Notes under the pieces: model-generated
Told to the model about the DNA's origin: nothing
The model's input: the letters and a program-made list of their open reading frames with translations, nothing else
The model's database searches: none
In this document: in pieces, positions 1 to 8,285 of the stretch
Layout of the letters: every line of letters starts with the position of its first letter
Position numbering within the stretch: the first letter of the stretch is position 1
Translations under genes and position numbers: made by a program
NCBI GenBank assembly: GCA_015904045.1
Contig: JABMDG010000035.1
Span: forward strand, 23,582 to 50,514
From: Nitrospira sp.
GTDB taxonomy: Bacteria > Nitrospirota > Nitrospiria > Nitrospirales > Nitrospiraceae
Length of the DNA stretch: 26,933 bases
Direction: 5' to 3'

Positions 1-232
1 GCTGGGCGACGGCTGGCTCCCCTGGCTCGTCTCCCGCCGGTGAATGGTGAAGCGATCGCCGGGTTTGGAGCAGTGAAGGCCGGCTGCAAGATGCTCCTTC
101 GGAAGGGGACCACACCGACGACTATCGGCCATGCACTCCCGAGGTCTTCGAGCAGTACGTACCGGAGTTCCGAGACGGGTCGGCATTGCTCTGTGCCGCA
201 CGTGCGGAACGCGGGCTCCATGCTGCCGCCGC
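1..232. other. No supported gene at the left edge
   Basis: Several frames stay open here, including one on the minus strand that begins at an ATG near 221 and runs off the window, and a plus-strand frame from about 51 to 280 without a start. None shows a recognisable family, a convincing ribosome-binding site or a match to the region behind the paralogous GNAT gene. I see nothing here that can be called. Confidence 0.4.
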
Positions 233-1864
233 TCACGAGGAAAGCTGCATGCCCTCGGCTTCGATCTGTCCCTGATCCCGCTTCCAATCGCCGGAACGCA
301 AGAGCTTGTCTCCGAGTCCGACAGCTAAGTTGCGGTAGATGATGACGCCGATGTCCGGGCGGCGGCGAATGAGGTCGACCAGGTCGCGATGCAGCAGCTC
401 AGCCGCTTCAACCTGCTCTTCGGCAGTAGCGGTTGCGGAGTGGGGCCTCGCCGAGAGAAGGGAGACCTCCCCGCAGGTCTCTCCGGAACGGACCTTGCCG
501 ATCATGGCAGGTGGGCTCCCCCCGCTGATGGTGACCTGACCCTGAAGCACGAGATATAACCGGTCCGCAGAATCGTGTTGGACGAACAGCCGCTCACCGG
601 CCCGAATCTCACGCATCGTACAAACTCCGGCCAGCCTCGTCGCCTGTTCCGTATTCATCCCGTGAAACAACGGAACCTCCTTAATCGCCTGCGCCATACG
701 CGGAGCGATGACGCAGGTGGAAAACCCGCGCATCACGATGTCGGCCACAGCTTGAACCGGTTCCGTCAGGCCGAGCGGCCCGAGATCTTGCAGTTTGTTC
801 AACCGCACCATCTTGACGATATCGAGCCGTTCGACCTGATAGAAGACCATGGCGGGCACATAGGCGACGGGAAGAAAATTCAACTCCAGAAGGGTTCGCT
901 GCATGCGGGGAGCATACGCGCTGACATCGATCTCGATGTATTCGATCCCCATCTCCTCCCGGCACTTCCGTTCCAGTTCGGCCAGAAGAAATCGCACCAC
1001 ATCGTCGGCCAGGGCGATGAGTTCGAAGACCCGTACGATATGTTCCACAGGGTCCATCGTGTAGCCAACCGCCCCGACGATCTGGCCGCCGGAGCGGGCG
1101 AGAAAATACGTGGTCTGGCGGGCCTGTAGCTTGAAAAAGCCGTAATCCAGCCGCATGGGGCCGAAGATCTCTCGATTCCGCACTCGACCCCGTTCGATGC
1201 GCAACAACGCGGGATACCCCTCCGCCTGCAGTTGCTCGAGGCGATAGTCCCCGCCGGTTGGATAGGATGCAGAGTCTTCATCCACGATGAAATCCGGCGT
1301 GAGAGGCGGCTGGCTCATCACGAGGTTGGCCAGGGTATAGGCTTCGGGGATGATTCGTGGATTATTACGGCGCAAGGCCAACGCATCACCGAAATACCGA
1401 GCCAGCAGCGCGAAGCTCTCCCGGTGGCGAAACGAATGTTTCAGCGGCAGAAAGCCGGTCGCGATAAATCCATGCGACAAGCTGATCCGTTGGGCGTAGG
1501 GATGCACCGTCCGCGCCACTACCAGGCCGACATGCAACCGGTTCTGAATGGCTTCGAGCCGTTTCTCCATCAGCAGCTTGCCCACCTGCAACCGGCGATA
1601 GTCCGGATGGACGGCGAGACGTCCGAACTCTCCGACCAGGTCGGAATGAGCCCCGAAGTCGAACAGCACGGAGGCAGTGCCGACGACCCGCCCCGACTCA
1701 GTGTCCTCGGCCACGAGAATGAGCACGTCGTCGGTAAAGACGGACCGCTTCAGCCACAATTCATCGTAGAGTTCGCGATGCGGATAGTCGGCGCCGTAGA
1801 CGGCGAGGAAGATCTCCCGGATCTGGCCGACGTCTTCTTCGCGTGCTTCTCTGATCCGAATCAT
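233..1864 (-). CDS. Double-GNAT acetyltransferase with C-terminal cNMP-binding-like domain (copy A)
   Basis: The protein has 543 residues. Residues 1-155 are a GNAT acyltransferase domain, with the acetyl-CoA pyrophosphate loop at about 81-100 (RRLQVGKLL). Residues 230-355 look like a second, degenerate GNAT fold. Residues 395-515 are a cyclic-nucleotide-binding-type beta barrel. Its phosphate cassette reads GEVSLLSARPHSAT (465-478), where the ligand-binding Arg of CRP/PKA domains is His475, so cAMP binding is doubtful. The open frame extends upstream to 2050, but I chose the ATG at 1864 because the paralog at 6185 starts at the same residue and the upstream part overlaps the M20 gene out of frame. 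It lies 19 bp behind that M20 gene and is probably co-transcribed. Substrate unknown. A protein or small-amine acetyltransferase is likely; mycobacterial Pat uses the same two domain types in reverse order. Confidence 0.85.
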   Translation of the reverse strand: MIRIREAREEDVGQIREIFLAVYGADYPHRELYDELWLKRSVFTDDVLILVAEDTESGRVVGTASVLFDFGAHSDLVGEFGRLAVHPDYRRLQVGKLLMEKRLEAIQNRLHVGLVVARTVHPYAQRISLSHGFIATGFLPLKHSFRHRESFALLARYFGDALALRRNNPRIIPEAYTLANLVMSQPPLTPDFIVDEDSASYPTGGDYRLEQLQAEGYPALLRIERGRVRNREIFGPMRLDYGFFKLQARQTTYFLARSGGQIVGAVGYTMDPVEHIVRVFELIALADDVVRFLLAELERKCREEMGIEYIEIDVSAYAPRMQRTLLELNFLPVAYVPAMVFYQVERLDIVKMVRLNKLQDLGPLGLTEPVQAVADIVMRGFSTCVIAPRMAQAIKEVPLFHGMNTEQATRLAGVCTMREIRAGERLFVQHDSADRLYLVLQGQVTISGGSPPAMIGKVRSGETCGEVSLLSARPHSATATAEEQVEAAELLHRDLVDLIRRRPDIGVIIYRNLAVGLGDKLLRSGDWKRDQGQIEAEGMQLSS

Positions 1865-1883
1865 AACAGCCTCGCACCAAAGA

Positions 1884-3065
1884 TCAGGGACGGTTGCGCT
1901 GTTCGCGCAAACGTTTCCCCGCGATCCTGGCCACCGCGCGATAATAGGCCGCGCCGACGGCCAGGGCCTCTTCGTCGAAATCGAACTTGCTGGAGTGTGC
2001 GGGAAATCCTTCCTTGCCCGGCACCTGTCCGCCGAACCGGACATAGGCACCCGGAATTTTCTCCATGTAATAACTGAAATCCTCCGCTCCCATGTTCGCG
2101 GTCTTGAGCGGCAGAACGTTGGCCTCGCCCACCGCTTCGACTGCGGCGCGCCGCGCGAGCGTCGCCATGTCCGGCGTATTGATCAGCGGCGGCGTACCCT
2201 CCTTCACCACAACGTGAATCCGTGCGCCGTGCAGCTGCGCGATCGACTCCGCGATGCGGCGAACCGAGTTCAGCAGTTGCCGGCGCACAGCCGGATCTTG
2301 AGCCCGGACTGTTCCTTCCATTCTCGCCTGGCCTGCAATGACATTCGGTGCGGTTCCCGCCTGGAATTGTCCGACGGATACGACGGACGGACGGGCCGGG
2401 TCGATCTCGCGGGAAACGATCGTCTGCAGCGCCATGATCATGAGGCTCCCGACGACCACGGCGTCGATACTCTCGTGCGGACGGGCTCCATGCGCGCCCT
2501 GTCCGATGATCTCGATGGTGAAATTGTCCGACGAGGCATTGACGGCGCCTTCCGCGACGACAATGGCTCCCGGATGGTAGTGACGATCGAGGTGGCCGCC
2601 GAAGATCATACCGGCACCTTCCAGCGCCCCGGCTTGAATCATCGCCTGCGCCCCGGTGCCTTTTTCTTCAGCCGGTTGGAAAATCAATCGTACAGGCGCC
2701 GGCAGATCCCCCTCACTGGACAGGAGCGCCGCCGCCCCGAGCAGCATTGCAGTGTGTCCGTCGTGGCCGCAGGCATGCATGACGCCGTCGTGCGCCGAAG
2801 CAAACTCCAGGCCGGTTTCTTCCTGAATCGGAAGCGCGTCTGTGTCGGCGCGCAATACGACGCAGGGGACTTCTGCCATACCGGGAATGTCGGCAATCAC
2901 ACCGGTGCCCGCCACATTCGTCCGGCACTGAATGCCGATTCCCCGCAGAAAGTCTGCGATGACAGCAGCCGTTCTGGTTTCCTGACCGCTCAGCTCCGGA
3001 AACTGATGCAGCGTTCGCCGCGCTGAGACGATTCGGTCGTACAGATCCTGCCGGATCAGTGCCAT
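1884..3065 (-). CDS. M20-family metallo-amidohydrolase (copy A)
   Basis: This 393-aa protein belongs to the M20D peptidase/amidohydrolase family (hippurate hydrolase, N-acyl-amino-acid and IAA-conjugate hydrolases), which releases an acyl group from an amide. Visible motifs are RADTDALP (72-79), the metal-binding HACGHDGHTAML (97-108), the catalytic glutamates in PAEE (131-134), GGHLDRH, and GAEDFSYY near the C-terminus. The length is typical for the family. There is no signal peptide, so it should be cytoplasmic. A purine-rich GAGGGA precedes the ATG. It is followed after 18 bp by the GNAT/cNMP gene, and the same gene pair occurs again at 4533-7384. An acylating and a deacylating enzyme encoded together suggests work on related amides, but the substrate cannot be read from sequence. 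Confidence 0.92.
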   Translation of the reverse strand: MALIRQDLYDRIVSARRTLHQFPELSGQETRTAAVIADFLRGIGIQCRTNVAGTGVIADIPGMAEVPCVVLRADTDALPIQEETGLEFASAHDGVMHACGHDGHTAMLLGAAALLSSEGDLPAPVRLIFQPAEEKGTGAQAMIQAGALEGAGMIFGGHLDRHYHPGAIVVAEGAVNASSDNFTIEIIGQGAHGARPHESIDAVVVGSLMIMALQTIVSREIDPARPSVVSVGQFQAGTAPNVIAGQARMEGTVRAQDPAVRRQLLNSVRRIAESIAQLHGARIHVVVKEGTPPLINTPDMATLARRAAVEAVGEANVLPLKTANMGAEDFSYYMEKIPGAYVRFGGQVPGKEGFPAHSSKFDFDEEALAVGAAYYRAVARIAGKRLREQRNRP

Positions 3066-3119
3066 GGGATTCCCTCTATTGGCCCGCAGCAGATGACTCC
3101 GCTGCGGGTGCCGACTCCT

Positions 3120-3160
3120 GCCTCCTACTCTTCCTTCGCCTTCACACCGGATCGGAACGT
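3120..3160 (-). pseudogene. Remnant of the 3' end of a macro-domain gene
   Basis: These 41 bases match 7419-7459 at 38 positions by direct comparison. They encode the last residues of the macro protein (TFRSGVKAKEE here against TFRSGVQAKEE there), including the stop codon at 3125-3127. Upstream of it the sequence has no further likeness to the macro gene. It sits just in front of M20 copy A, exactly where the complete macro gene sits in front of M20 copy B. It is therefore the scar of the segmental duplication. Confidence 0.85.
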
Positions 3161-3198
3161 CGGGGTCTCAACATTAGCAATGGCTTGATCCAATGGCA

Positions 3199-4371
3199 CT
3201 ACGCTTTCTGCGGCGTCAGCCGCCGTCGCGCACCGCCTGGGACGATGACGAATTCGTAGAGCCGGCATTCGAGATCGCCGTTGAAAAGGGGAATGCGTTT
3301 CGAGGGGGTGAGACCAATGAGTTTCGGCACGCGGGCATCGCCCGTCAACACATAGGCCCGCCATCCGGCGAACCGCTGTTTCAGCCAATCACCCAGTTTA
3401 GGGTAGAGCGCGGCCAGTTCGTCGGCTTGGCTCAAGCGCACGCCATAGGGCGGATTAATAACCATGACGCCCTGCTCCGCCGGCGCCTCCAGCTCCAGAA
3501 TATCGCTCTGCTTCAACCGAACATCGACCACCACCCCCGCCCCTTGAAACGCCCGCTGGGCAATCTTCACCATGGCGGGATCATGATCCGACGCATAGAT
3601 AGCAGCGGGAACGTCTGCCAGGCGTTTGGCGAGTCCCGCTTCGCGCAGACGGCCCCACAGTTTGGCATCGTGGATCAGCAGCCGCTCGAACGCAAAGTGC
3701 CGGGAAACGCCCGGAGGGATCCGGCGGGCCATCATGGCGGCTTCGAGTGGAATGGTTCCACCGCCGCACATGGGATCGAGCAGCACGTCTGTGGGCGTCC
3801 ACCCGGCGAGCCGCAAGATGCCTGCCGCCAGATTTTCCCGCAACGGCGCTTCGACGGACGTGATCCGGTACCCCCGTTTGAAGAGCGGCTCGCCGGAGGT
3901 GTCCAGATAGAAGGTGACGGCGCTCTGATCGAGAAAAGCGTCAAGTTTGATGTGCGGTCGTTCCGTGTCGACGCTGGGCCGCCGATGGTGCGTGGCCACG
4001 AACTTGTCGCACACGGCGTCTTTGATCCGGAGGGTCAGAAAATCCAGGCTGGGGAGCGGACAGCGGCGCGCGCTGACTTTCACCTTGATCGTTTGCGAGG
4101 GCGCAAACCAGTCGGGCCAGGCGAGCGCATAAGCCGCGCGATAGACGTCGTCTTCCGTTTTATAGGCGCTGTGGCCGACTTCCCACAGGACGCGGCTGGC
4201 GACGTGGCTCTTGAGATTGACCCAATACATCGTCGACCAGGGGGCGGTGAAGCCGACGCCGCCGTCGGTCCTGGACGTGGCCGGCACACCGAGATCATGA
4301 AGCTCCTGTTCAAGCACCCCCTCCAAGCCCCGAGGGCAGGGGGCAAAGAACCGTCGTAATGTCCCGTCCAT
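3199..4371 (-). CDS. THUMP-domain class I rRNA (guanine-N2) methyltransferase, RlmL/YpsC type
   Basis: This 390-aa SAM-dependent RNA methyltransferase resembles the N-terminal half of E. coli RlmL (23S rRNA m2G2445) and the stand-alone YpsC/Trm14-like enzymes. The THUMP region covers roughly residues 50-160 and is followed by the family motif KRGYR (165-169). The SAM-binding loop is LLDPMCGGGTIPLEAA (197-212), SDHDP (261-265) is the acidic ribose-binding turn, and NPPYGVRL (306-313) is the N2-guanine catalytic motif. The ATG at 4371 is preceded by a GGGGAGGGGAA stretch. It separates the two copies of the M20-GNAT pair, so it was either part of the duplicated block and lost from one copy, or inserted later. 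The family assignment is firm; the exact rRNA position is inferred. Confidence 0.92.
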   Translation of the reverse strand: MDGTLRRFFAPCPRGLEGVLEQELHDLGVPATSRTDGGVGFTAPWSTMYWVNLKSHVASRVLWEVGHSAYKTEDDVYRAAYALAWPDWFAPSQTIKVKVSARRCPLPSLDFLTLRIKDAVCDKFVATHHRRPSVDTERPHIKLDAFLDQSAVTFYLDTSGEPLFKRGYRITSVEAPLRENLAAGILRLAGWTPTDVLLDPMCGGGTIPLEAAMMARRIPPGVSRHFAFERLLIHDAKLWGRLREAGLAKRLADVPAAIYASDHDPAMVKIAQRAFQGAGVVVDVRLKQSDILELEAPAEQGVMVINPPYGVRLSQADELAALYPKLGDWLKQRFAGWRAYVLTGDARVPKLIGLTPSKRIPLFNGDLECRLYEFVIVPGGARRRLTPQKA

Positions 4372-4532
4372 CCTCTTGCTTCCCCTCCCCGACGATTCGC
4401 GGTGCCCTGCACGCTGTCTTGTCGTTTGCCTTGAACCAGTTTCCCTGCACCAGCCAAGTTACACATACTCTTCCTGCTGTACGCAACGGGAATATCCAGC
4501 GAGCCGTCCTGGACCATCGGACAATCCATCCG

Positions 4533-6185
4533 CTATGGCTCTGCCGTAGCGGACTCCGATGCCCGACGGAGGATGTCCGCCGCAATCAGGCCATGCTCTT
4601 GGCGAGCAGGACCGGAACGTGACAGTTTGTCCCCCAGTCCGATGGCCAAGTTGCGGTAGATGATCACACCAATGTCGGGTCGGCGTCGAATCAGATCGGC
4701 CAGGTCGCGCTGCAACAGCTCGGCCGCTTCGACCGGCCCTTCGGTTGTAGCGGTGGCGGAGTGGGGTCTCGCGGAGAGCAGTGAGACTTCTCCACAGGTC
4801 TCACCGGCACGAACCGTGCCGATCGGCCCCGGTGGGCTGCCGCCGGTGATGGCTACCCGGCCCTGGAGCACCAAATACAGCCGGTCGGCTGGATCATGCT
4901 GGGCGAAGAGCCGTTCTCCGTCCCCGATCTCCCGTACGCTGCAGGCGCCGGCCAACCTCCCCGCCTGCTCGCTGTTCATGCCGTGGAACAGTGGCATCTC
5001 CTTGATGGCCTGAGCCATGCGCGGAGCGATGACGCACGAGGAAAAGCCCCGCATGACGATGTCCGCGACGGCTTGCACCGGCTCCGTCAGGCCGAGCGTG
5101 CCCAACTCTTGCAGCTTGTTCAGCCGCACCATCTTGACGATGTCGAGCCGCTCCACCTGGTAGAACACCATGGCCGGCACATAGGCGACAGGGAGAAAAT
5201 TTAATTCGAGCAGGGTGCGCTGCATGCGGGGCGCATAGGCGCTGACATCGATTTCGATATAGTCGATGCCCAGTTCCTCCCGGCACTTTCGTTCCAATTC
5301 CGCCAAGAGGAACCGCACGACGTCGTCGGCCAAGGAGATCAATTCAAACACCCGCACGGTGCGTTCGACCGAATCCATGGTGTAGCCGACGGCGCCGACG
5401 ATCTGGCCGCCGCAGCGCGCCAGAAAATAGCTGGTCTGGCGCGCCTGGAGCTTGAAGAAACCATAGTCCAGCCGGATGGGTCCGAAGACCTCCCGATTGC
5501 GCACGCGCCCCCGCTCGATGCGCAGCAAGGCGGGATAGCCTTCGGCCTGCAGTTGCTCAATGGTGTAGTCGCCTCCGGAGGGATACGGCGCCGAGTCTTC
5601 GTCGACGATGAAATCCGGCGTGAGCGGGGGTTGACTCATGACGCAGCCGGCCAGGGAATAGGCTTCGGGAATGATCCGGGGGTTGTTGCGGCGTAAGGCC
5701 AGGGCATCGCCGAAATACCGAGCGAGCAACGCGAAACTCTCCCGATGGTGAAACGTATGTTTCAACGGCAGAAAGCCGGTCGCGATAAATCCATGGGCCA
5801 AACTGATCCGTTGGGCGTAGGGATGCACGGTGCGCGCCACCACCAGCCCGACGTGCAGCCGATTCTGTATGGCCTCGAGGCGTTTCTCCATGAGCAGATT
5901 GCCGACCTGCAAGCGTCGATAGTCCGGATGGACGGCGAGCCGGCCGAACTCGCCGACGAGATCGGAATGGGCGCCGAAGTCGAAGAGGACGGACGCCGTT
6001 CCCACCACCCGTCCGGACTCGGTGTCCTCGGCCACGAGAATAAGCGCATCGTCCGTGAAGACGGACCGCTTGAGCCACAATTCATCGTAGAGCTCTCGGT
6101 GCGGATAATCGGTGCCGTAGACGGCCAGAAAGATCTCACGGATCTGGCCGACGTCTTCCTCGCGGGCTTCTCGGACTCGAATCAT
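4533..6185 (-). CDS. Double-GNAT acetyltransferase with C-terminal cNMP-binding-like domain (copy B)
   Basis: This 550-aa paralog of the protein at 233-1864 is colinear with it. Only 3 of the first 60 residues differ, and likeness is lost only after GLGDKL-RSG near residue 524, which places the far edge of the duplication. The domain order is GNAT, degenerate GNAT, cNMP-binding-like barrel. The phosphate cassette again carries His instead of Arg (ARPHSAT), so that change predates the duplication and has been kept. It follows M20 copy B by 17 bp and precedes the methyltransferase gene by about 160 bp. Keeping two full-length, mostly conservatively diverged copies suggests both are functional, perhaps with different substrates. 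Confidence 0.87.
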   Translation of the reverse strand: MIRVREAREEDVGQIREIFLAVYGTDYPHRELYDELWLKRSVFTDDALILVAEDTESGRVVGTASVLFDFGAHSDLVGEFGRLAVHPDYRRLQVGNLLMEKRLEAIQNRLHVGLVVARTVHPYAQRISLAHGFIATGFLPLKHTFHHRESFALLARYFGDALALRRNNPRIIPEAYSLAGCVMSQPPLTPDFIVDEDSAPYPSGGDYTIEQLQAEGYPALLRIERGRVRNREVFGPIRLDYGFFKLQARQTSYFLARCGGQIVGAVGYTMDSVERTVRVFELISLADDVVRFLLAELERKCREELGIDYIEIDVSAYAPRMQRTLLELNFLPVAYVPAMVFYQVERLDIVKMVRLNKLQELGTLGLTEPVQAVADIVMRGFSSCVIAPRMAQAIKEMPLFHGMNSEQAGRLAGACSVREIGDGERLFAQHDPADRLYLVLQGRVAITGGSPPGPIGTVRAGETCGEVSLLSARPHSATATTEGPVEAAELLQRDLADLIRRRPDIGVIIYRNLAIGLGDKLSRSGPARQEHGLIAADILRRASESATAEP

Positions 6186-6202
6186 GATGGCCTCGTGTAC
6201 GG

Positions 6203-7384
6203 TCAGGAGCGGCCCTGCCGATCGCGCAACCGTTGGCCGGCGATCTTGGCGACGGCTTGATAGTACGCCGCGCCCACGGCCAGCGCCTCCTCGTCGAAAT
6301 CAAACTTACTCGAATGGGCGGGGAATCCCTCCTTGCCCGGTACCTGCCCGCCGAACCGGACGTAGGCCCCCGGGATGTGTTCCATGTAGTAACTGAAATC
6401 CTCCGCGCCCATGTTTGCCGTCTTGAGCGGCAAGACGTTGGCCTCCCCGACCGCTTCCACGGCGGCGCGGCGCGCCAAGTCGGCCATGTCCGGCGGATTG
6501 ATCAGCGGCGGCGTGCCCTCGGTCAGCGTGACGTGGATCTTCGCCCCATGCAGTTGGGCGATTGACTCGGCGATGCGGCGGATCGAGGACAGCAGCTGCC
6601 GACGCACGGACGCGTCCTGGGCCCGCACGGTACCGCTCAGTTTGGCCTGACCGGCAATGACATTGGGAGCAGTCCCCGCCTGAAATTGTCCAACAGAGAC
6701 GACCGACGGCCGGGCCGGATCGATCTCGCGCGAGACGATGGTTTGCAGCGCCATAATCATGAGGCTTCCGACTACGACCGCGTCGATGCTTTCGTGCGGA
6801 CGAGCGCCGTGCGCACCCTGCCCGATAATCTCGATCGTGAAATTATCCGACGAGGCATTGACCGCCCCCTCCGCGACCACGATCGCCCCCGGCTGATAGT
6901 GGCGGTCGAGATGACCGCCGAAGATCAGGCCGGCGCCGTCCAACGCGCCGGCCTGGATCATCGCTTGCGCGCCGGTGCCCTTTTCCTCCGCCGGCTGGAA
7001 AATCAACCGTACGGGCGCCGGCAGATCTTTCTCCTCCGACAAGAGCGCCGCCGCGCCGAGCAGCATCGCGGTGTGGCCGTCGTGGCCGCAGGCATGCATC
7101 ACGCCGGCATGGACGGAGGCGAATTCGAGGCCGGTCTCTTCATGGATCGGCAAGGCGTCTGTGTCCGCCCGTAGCACGACGCAGGGCACTCCCGCCGTTC
7201 CCGGAATATCCGCCACCACACCGGTGCCGGCGACGCTGGCGCGATACGGCACGCCAATACCTTGGAGAAAATCGGCGATGACCGCGGCGGTGTTGGTTTC
7301 CCTCCCGCTCAGCTCCGGATATCGATGCAGCCATCGCCGCACCGAGACGATTCGGTCGTACACATCTTGCCGGATCAGTGTCAT
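6203..7384 (-). CDS. M20-family metallo-amidohydrolase (copy B)
   Basis: This 393-aa protein has the same length as copy A and keeps every catalytic motif: RADTDALP, HACGHDGHTAML, PAEE, and GAEDFSYY near the C-terminus. Differences are scattered and mostly conservative, with more change in the N-terminal helix and around 280-300. The ATG at 7384 follows a purine-rich GGGGGAA. It lies 39 bp behind the macro-domain gene and 17 bp before GNAT copy B, so macro-M20-GNAT (and probably the methyltransferase) looks like one operon. The function is as for copy A: hydrolysis of an N-acyl amide with a dinuclear metal centre, substrate unknown. Confidence 0.92.
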   Translation of the reverse strand: MTLIRQDVYDRIVSVRRWLHRYPELSGRETNTAAVIADFLQGIGVPYRASVAGTGVVADIPGTAGVPCVVLRADTDALPIHEETGLEFASVHAGVMHACGHDGHTAMLLGAAALLSEEKDLPAPVRLIFQPAEEKGTGAQAMIQAGALDGAGLIFGGHLDRHYQPGAIVVAEGAVNASSDNFTIEIIGQGAHGARPHESIDAVVVGSLMIMALQTIVSREIDPARPSVVSVGQFQAGTAPNVIAGQAKLSGTVRAQDASVRRQLLSSIRRIAESIAQLHGAKIHVTLTEGTPPLINPPDMADLARRAAVEAVGEANVLPLKTANMGAEDFSYYMEHIPGAYVRFGGQVPGKEGFPAHSSKFDFDEEALAVGAAYYQAVAKIAGQRLRDRQGRS

Positions 7385-7423
7385 GGGATTCCCCCTTTGC
7401 CTCCCTGAAGTCTTGTGAGCCTC

Positions 7424-7909
7424 CTACTCTTCCTTCGCCTGCACACCGGACCGGAAGGTCGTGTACACATAGACCGGAATAGACAGATGGCCGAGGTGTT
7501 TCTCAATCAACGGCTTCACGTCTTCCCACTTCAGCCCGCCCACGCCGGTGGCCAAGCGAGGCAACGCGACGCTCTTGACCTTCTCGGTTTCGATGACCTT
7601 GGCCAGCGCTTTGAGACAGTGATTGACATGTTCGATCGTGGCCTTGCCGGGCCTGGCTCCGTGGCTGGGCGGCGGCTCTTGGGTAAACAGATTGACGATG
7701 CGCGTGCCGCCGACGCCCGCCCAGGTCCACAATTCACCGGGTTTCGGCGTAAAAGTCTGGCAATAGTGCCGGAAATCCTTGTACATCGCCGGCCATTGTT
7801 CCCGGAGCGACAACGCCAGCCCGGTGCCGAAATTGTCGTTGGGCGCAATCCCGTGCGCCACCGCCGCGGCCTTGGTCAATAAAATGTCTCCTGTGACTTC
7901 CTTCAACAT
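7424..7909 (-). CDS. Macro-domain protein (ADP-ribose-binding, DarG/TARG1-like)
   Basis: This 161-aa single-domain protein starts with the macro signature VTGDIL, followed by NDNFGTGLALSL (the ligand loop with GTG), RIVNLFTQ and PRLATGVGGLKWEDV. The last is the second phosphate-binding loop, typical of the ALC1/TARG1/DarG branch that removes or binds ADP-ribose on protein or nucleic acid. The ATG at 7909 has a strong GGAGGTG about 8 bases upstream. No DarT-like ADP-ribosyltransferase is adjacent, so a toxin-antitoxin role is not supported. It heads the M20-GNAT gene string. A truncated tail of the same gene persists at 3120-3160. Confidence 0.85.
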   Translation of the reverse strand: MLKEVTGDILLTKAAAVAHGIAPNDNFGTGLALSLREQWPAMYKDFRHYCQTFTPKPGELWTWAGVGGTRIVNLFTQEPPPSHGARPGKATIEHVNHCLKALAKVIETEKVKSVALPRLATGVGGLKWEDVKPLIEKHLGHLSIPVYVYTTFRSGVQAKEE

Positions 7910-8285
7910 AAGCCTGTCACCTCCATGTGGTTACGCACAACAAACACCCTTTCGCACTGCATTGCCTCTTCTCTCCCCTTCCCCCACCAAAAAGAGCCGT
8001 GTCATCGATCCCTGACCGCGCGCATTGAGGGAGCACATTCCGACGTGGGGCCTCAGCTCTTCTTTTCTTCCACTTTCTCGGGCGACCGTGCAGGGGAACC
8101 TGTCGATGGCGGCACAGCGATCCCATGCCCACCAGCCTAACCTTCAGCGTGCGACGACATTGCGCCACCCTGGCGGAGCATCATAGGAGCACGCAGCGCC
8201 AACATACCGGTTCGATGGGTCAACACACCATCGACGCATTGTGACGCTGTTGACAGATTCCCCTGCTCGTCTGCGCTGCCCCTCT
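7910..8285. other. Intergenic region between macro gene and RND gene
   Basis: Both flanking genes are on the minus strand, so this stretch should hold the end of the RND transcript and the promoter of the macro operon. I see an inverted repeat TCGATGG/CCATCGA at 8212-8234 (9-base loop) and a short CGCCA/TGGCG hairpin at 8163-8175, just past the RND stop. Neither has a following T-run, so a terminator is only possible. I found no clear -35/-10 pair and no coding frame with family features. Confidence 0.4.

Larger units (their letters stand above)
233..3160 (-). repeat. Macro-M20-GNAT segmental duplication, copy A
   Basis: This is colinear with 4533-7459. It contains the macro 3' remnant, the M20 gene and the GNAT/cNMP gene. 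The left edge is inside the last 20-30 codons of the GNAT genes, where the copies stop matching. Confidence 0.88.
4533..7459 (-). repeat. Macro-M20-GNAT segmental duplication, copy B
   Basis: This is the partner of 233-3160. It carries the complete macro gene at its right edge and is therefore the better candidate for the ancestral order. The methyltransferase gene lies between the two copies. Confidence 0.88.

Noticed and set aside
1..220. Partial minus-strand gene running off the left edge
   Set aside because: The frame is open and has an ATG, but the translation has no domain signs and no good ribosome-binding site.
1232..4359. Long plus-strand open frames opposite the M20, GNAT and methyltransferase genes
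   Set aside because: They are antisense shadows of high-GC coding sequence; the translations lack family motifs, and the same shadows recur in both duplicated blocks.
7424..7909. DarTG-like toxin-antitoxin system for the macro-domain gene
   Set aside because: No DarT-type ADP-ribosyltransferase is adjacent on either side; neighbours are an amidohydrolase and an RND gene.
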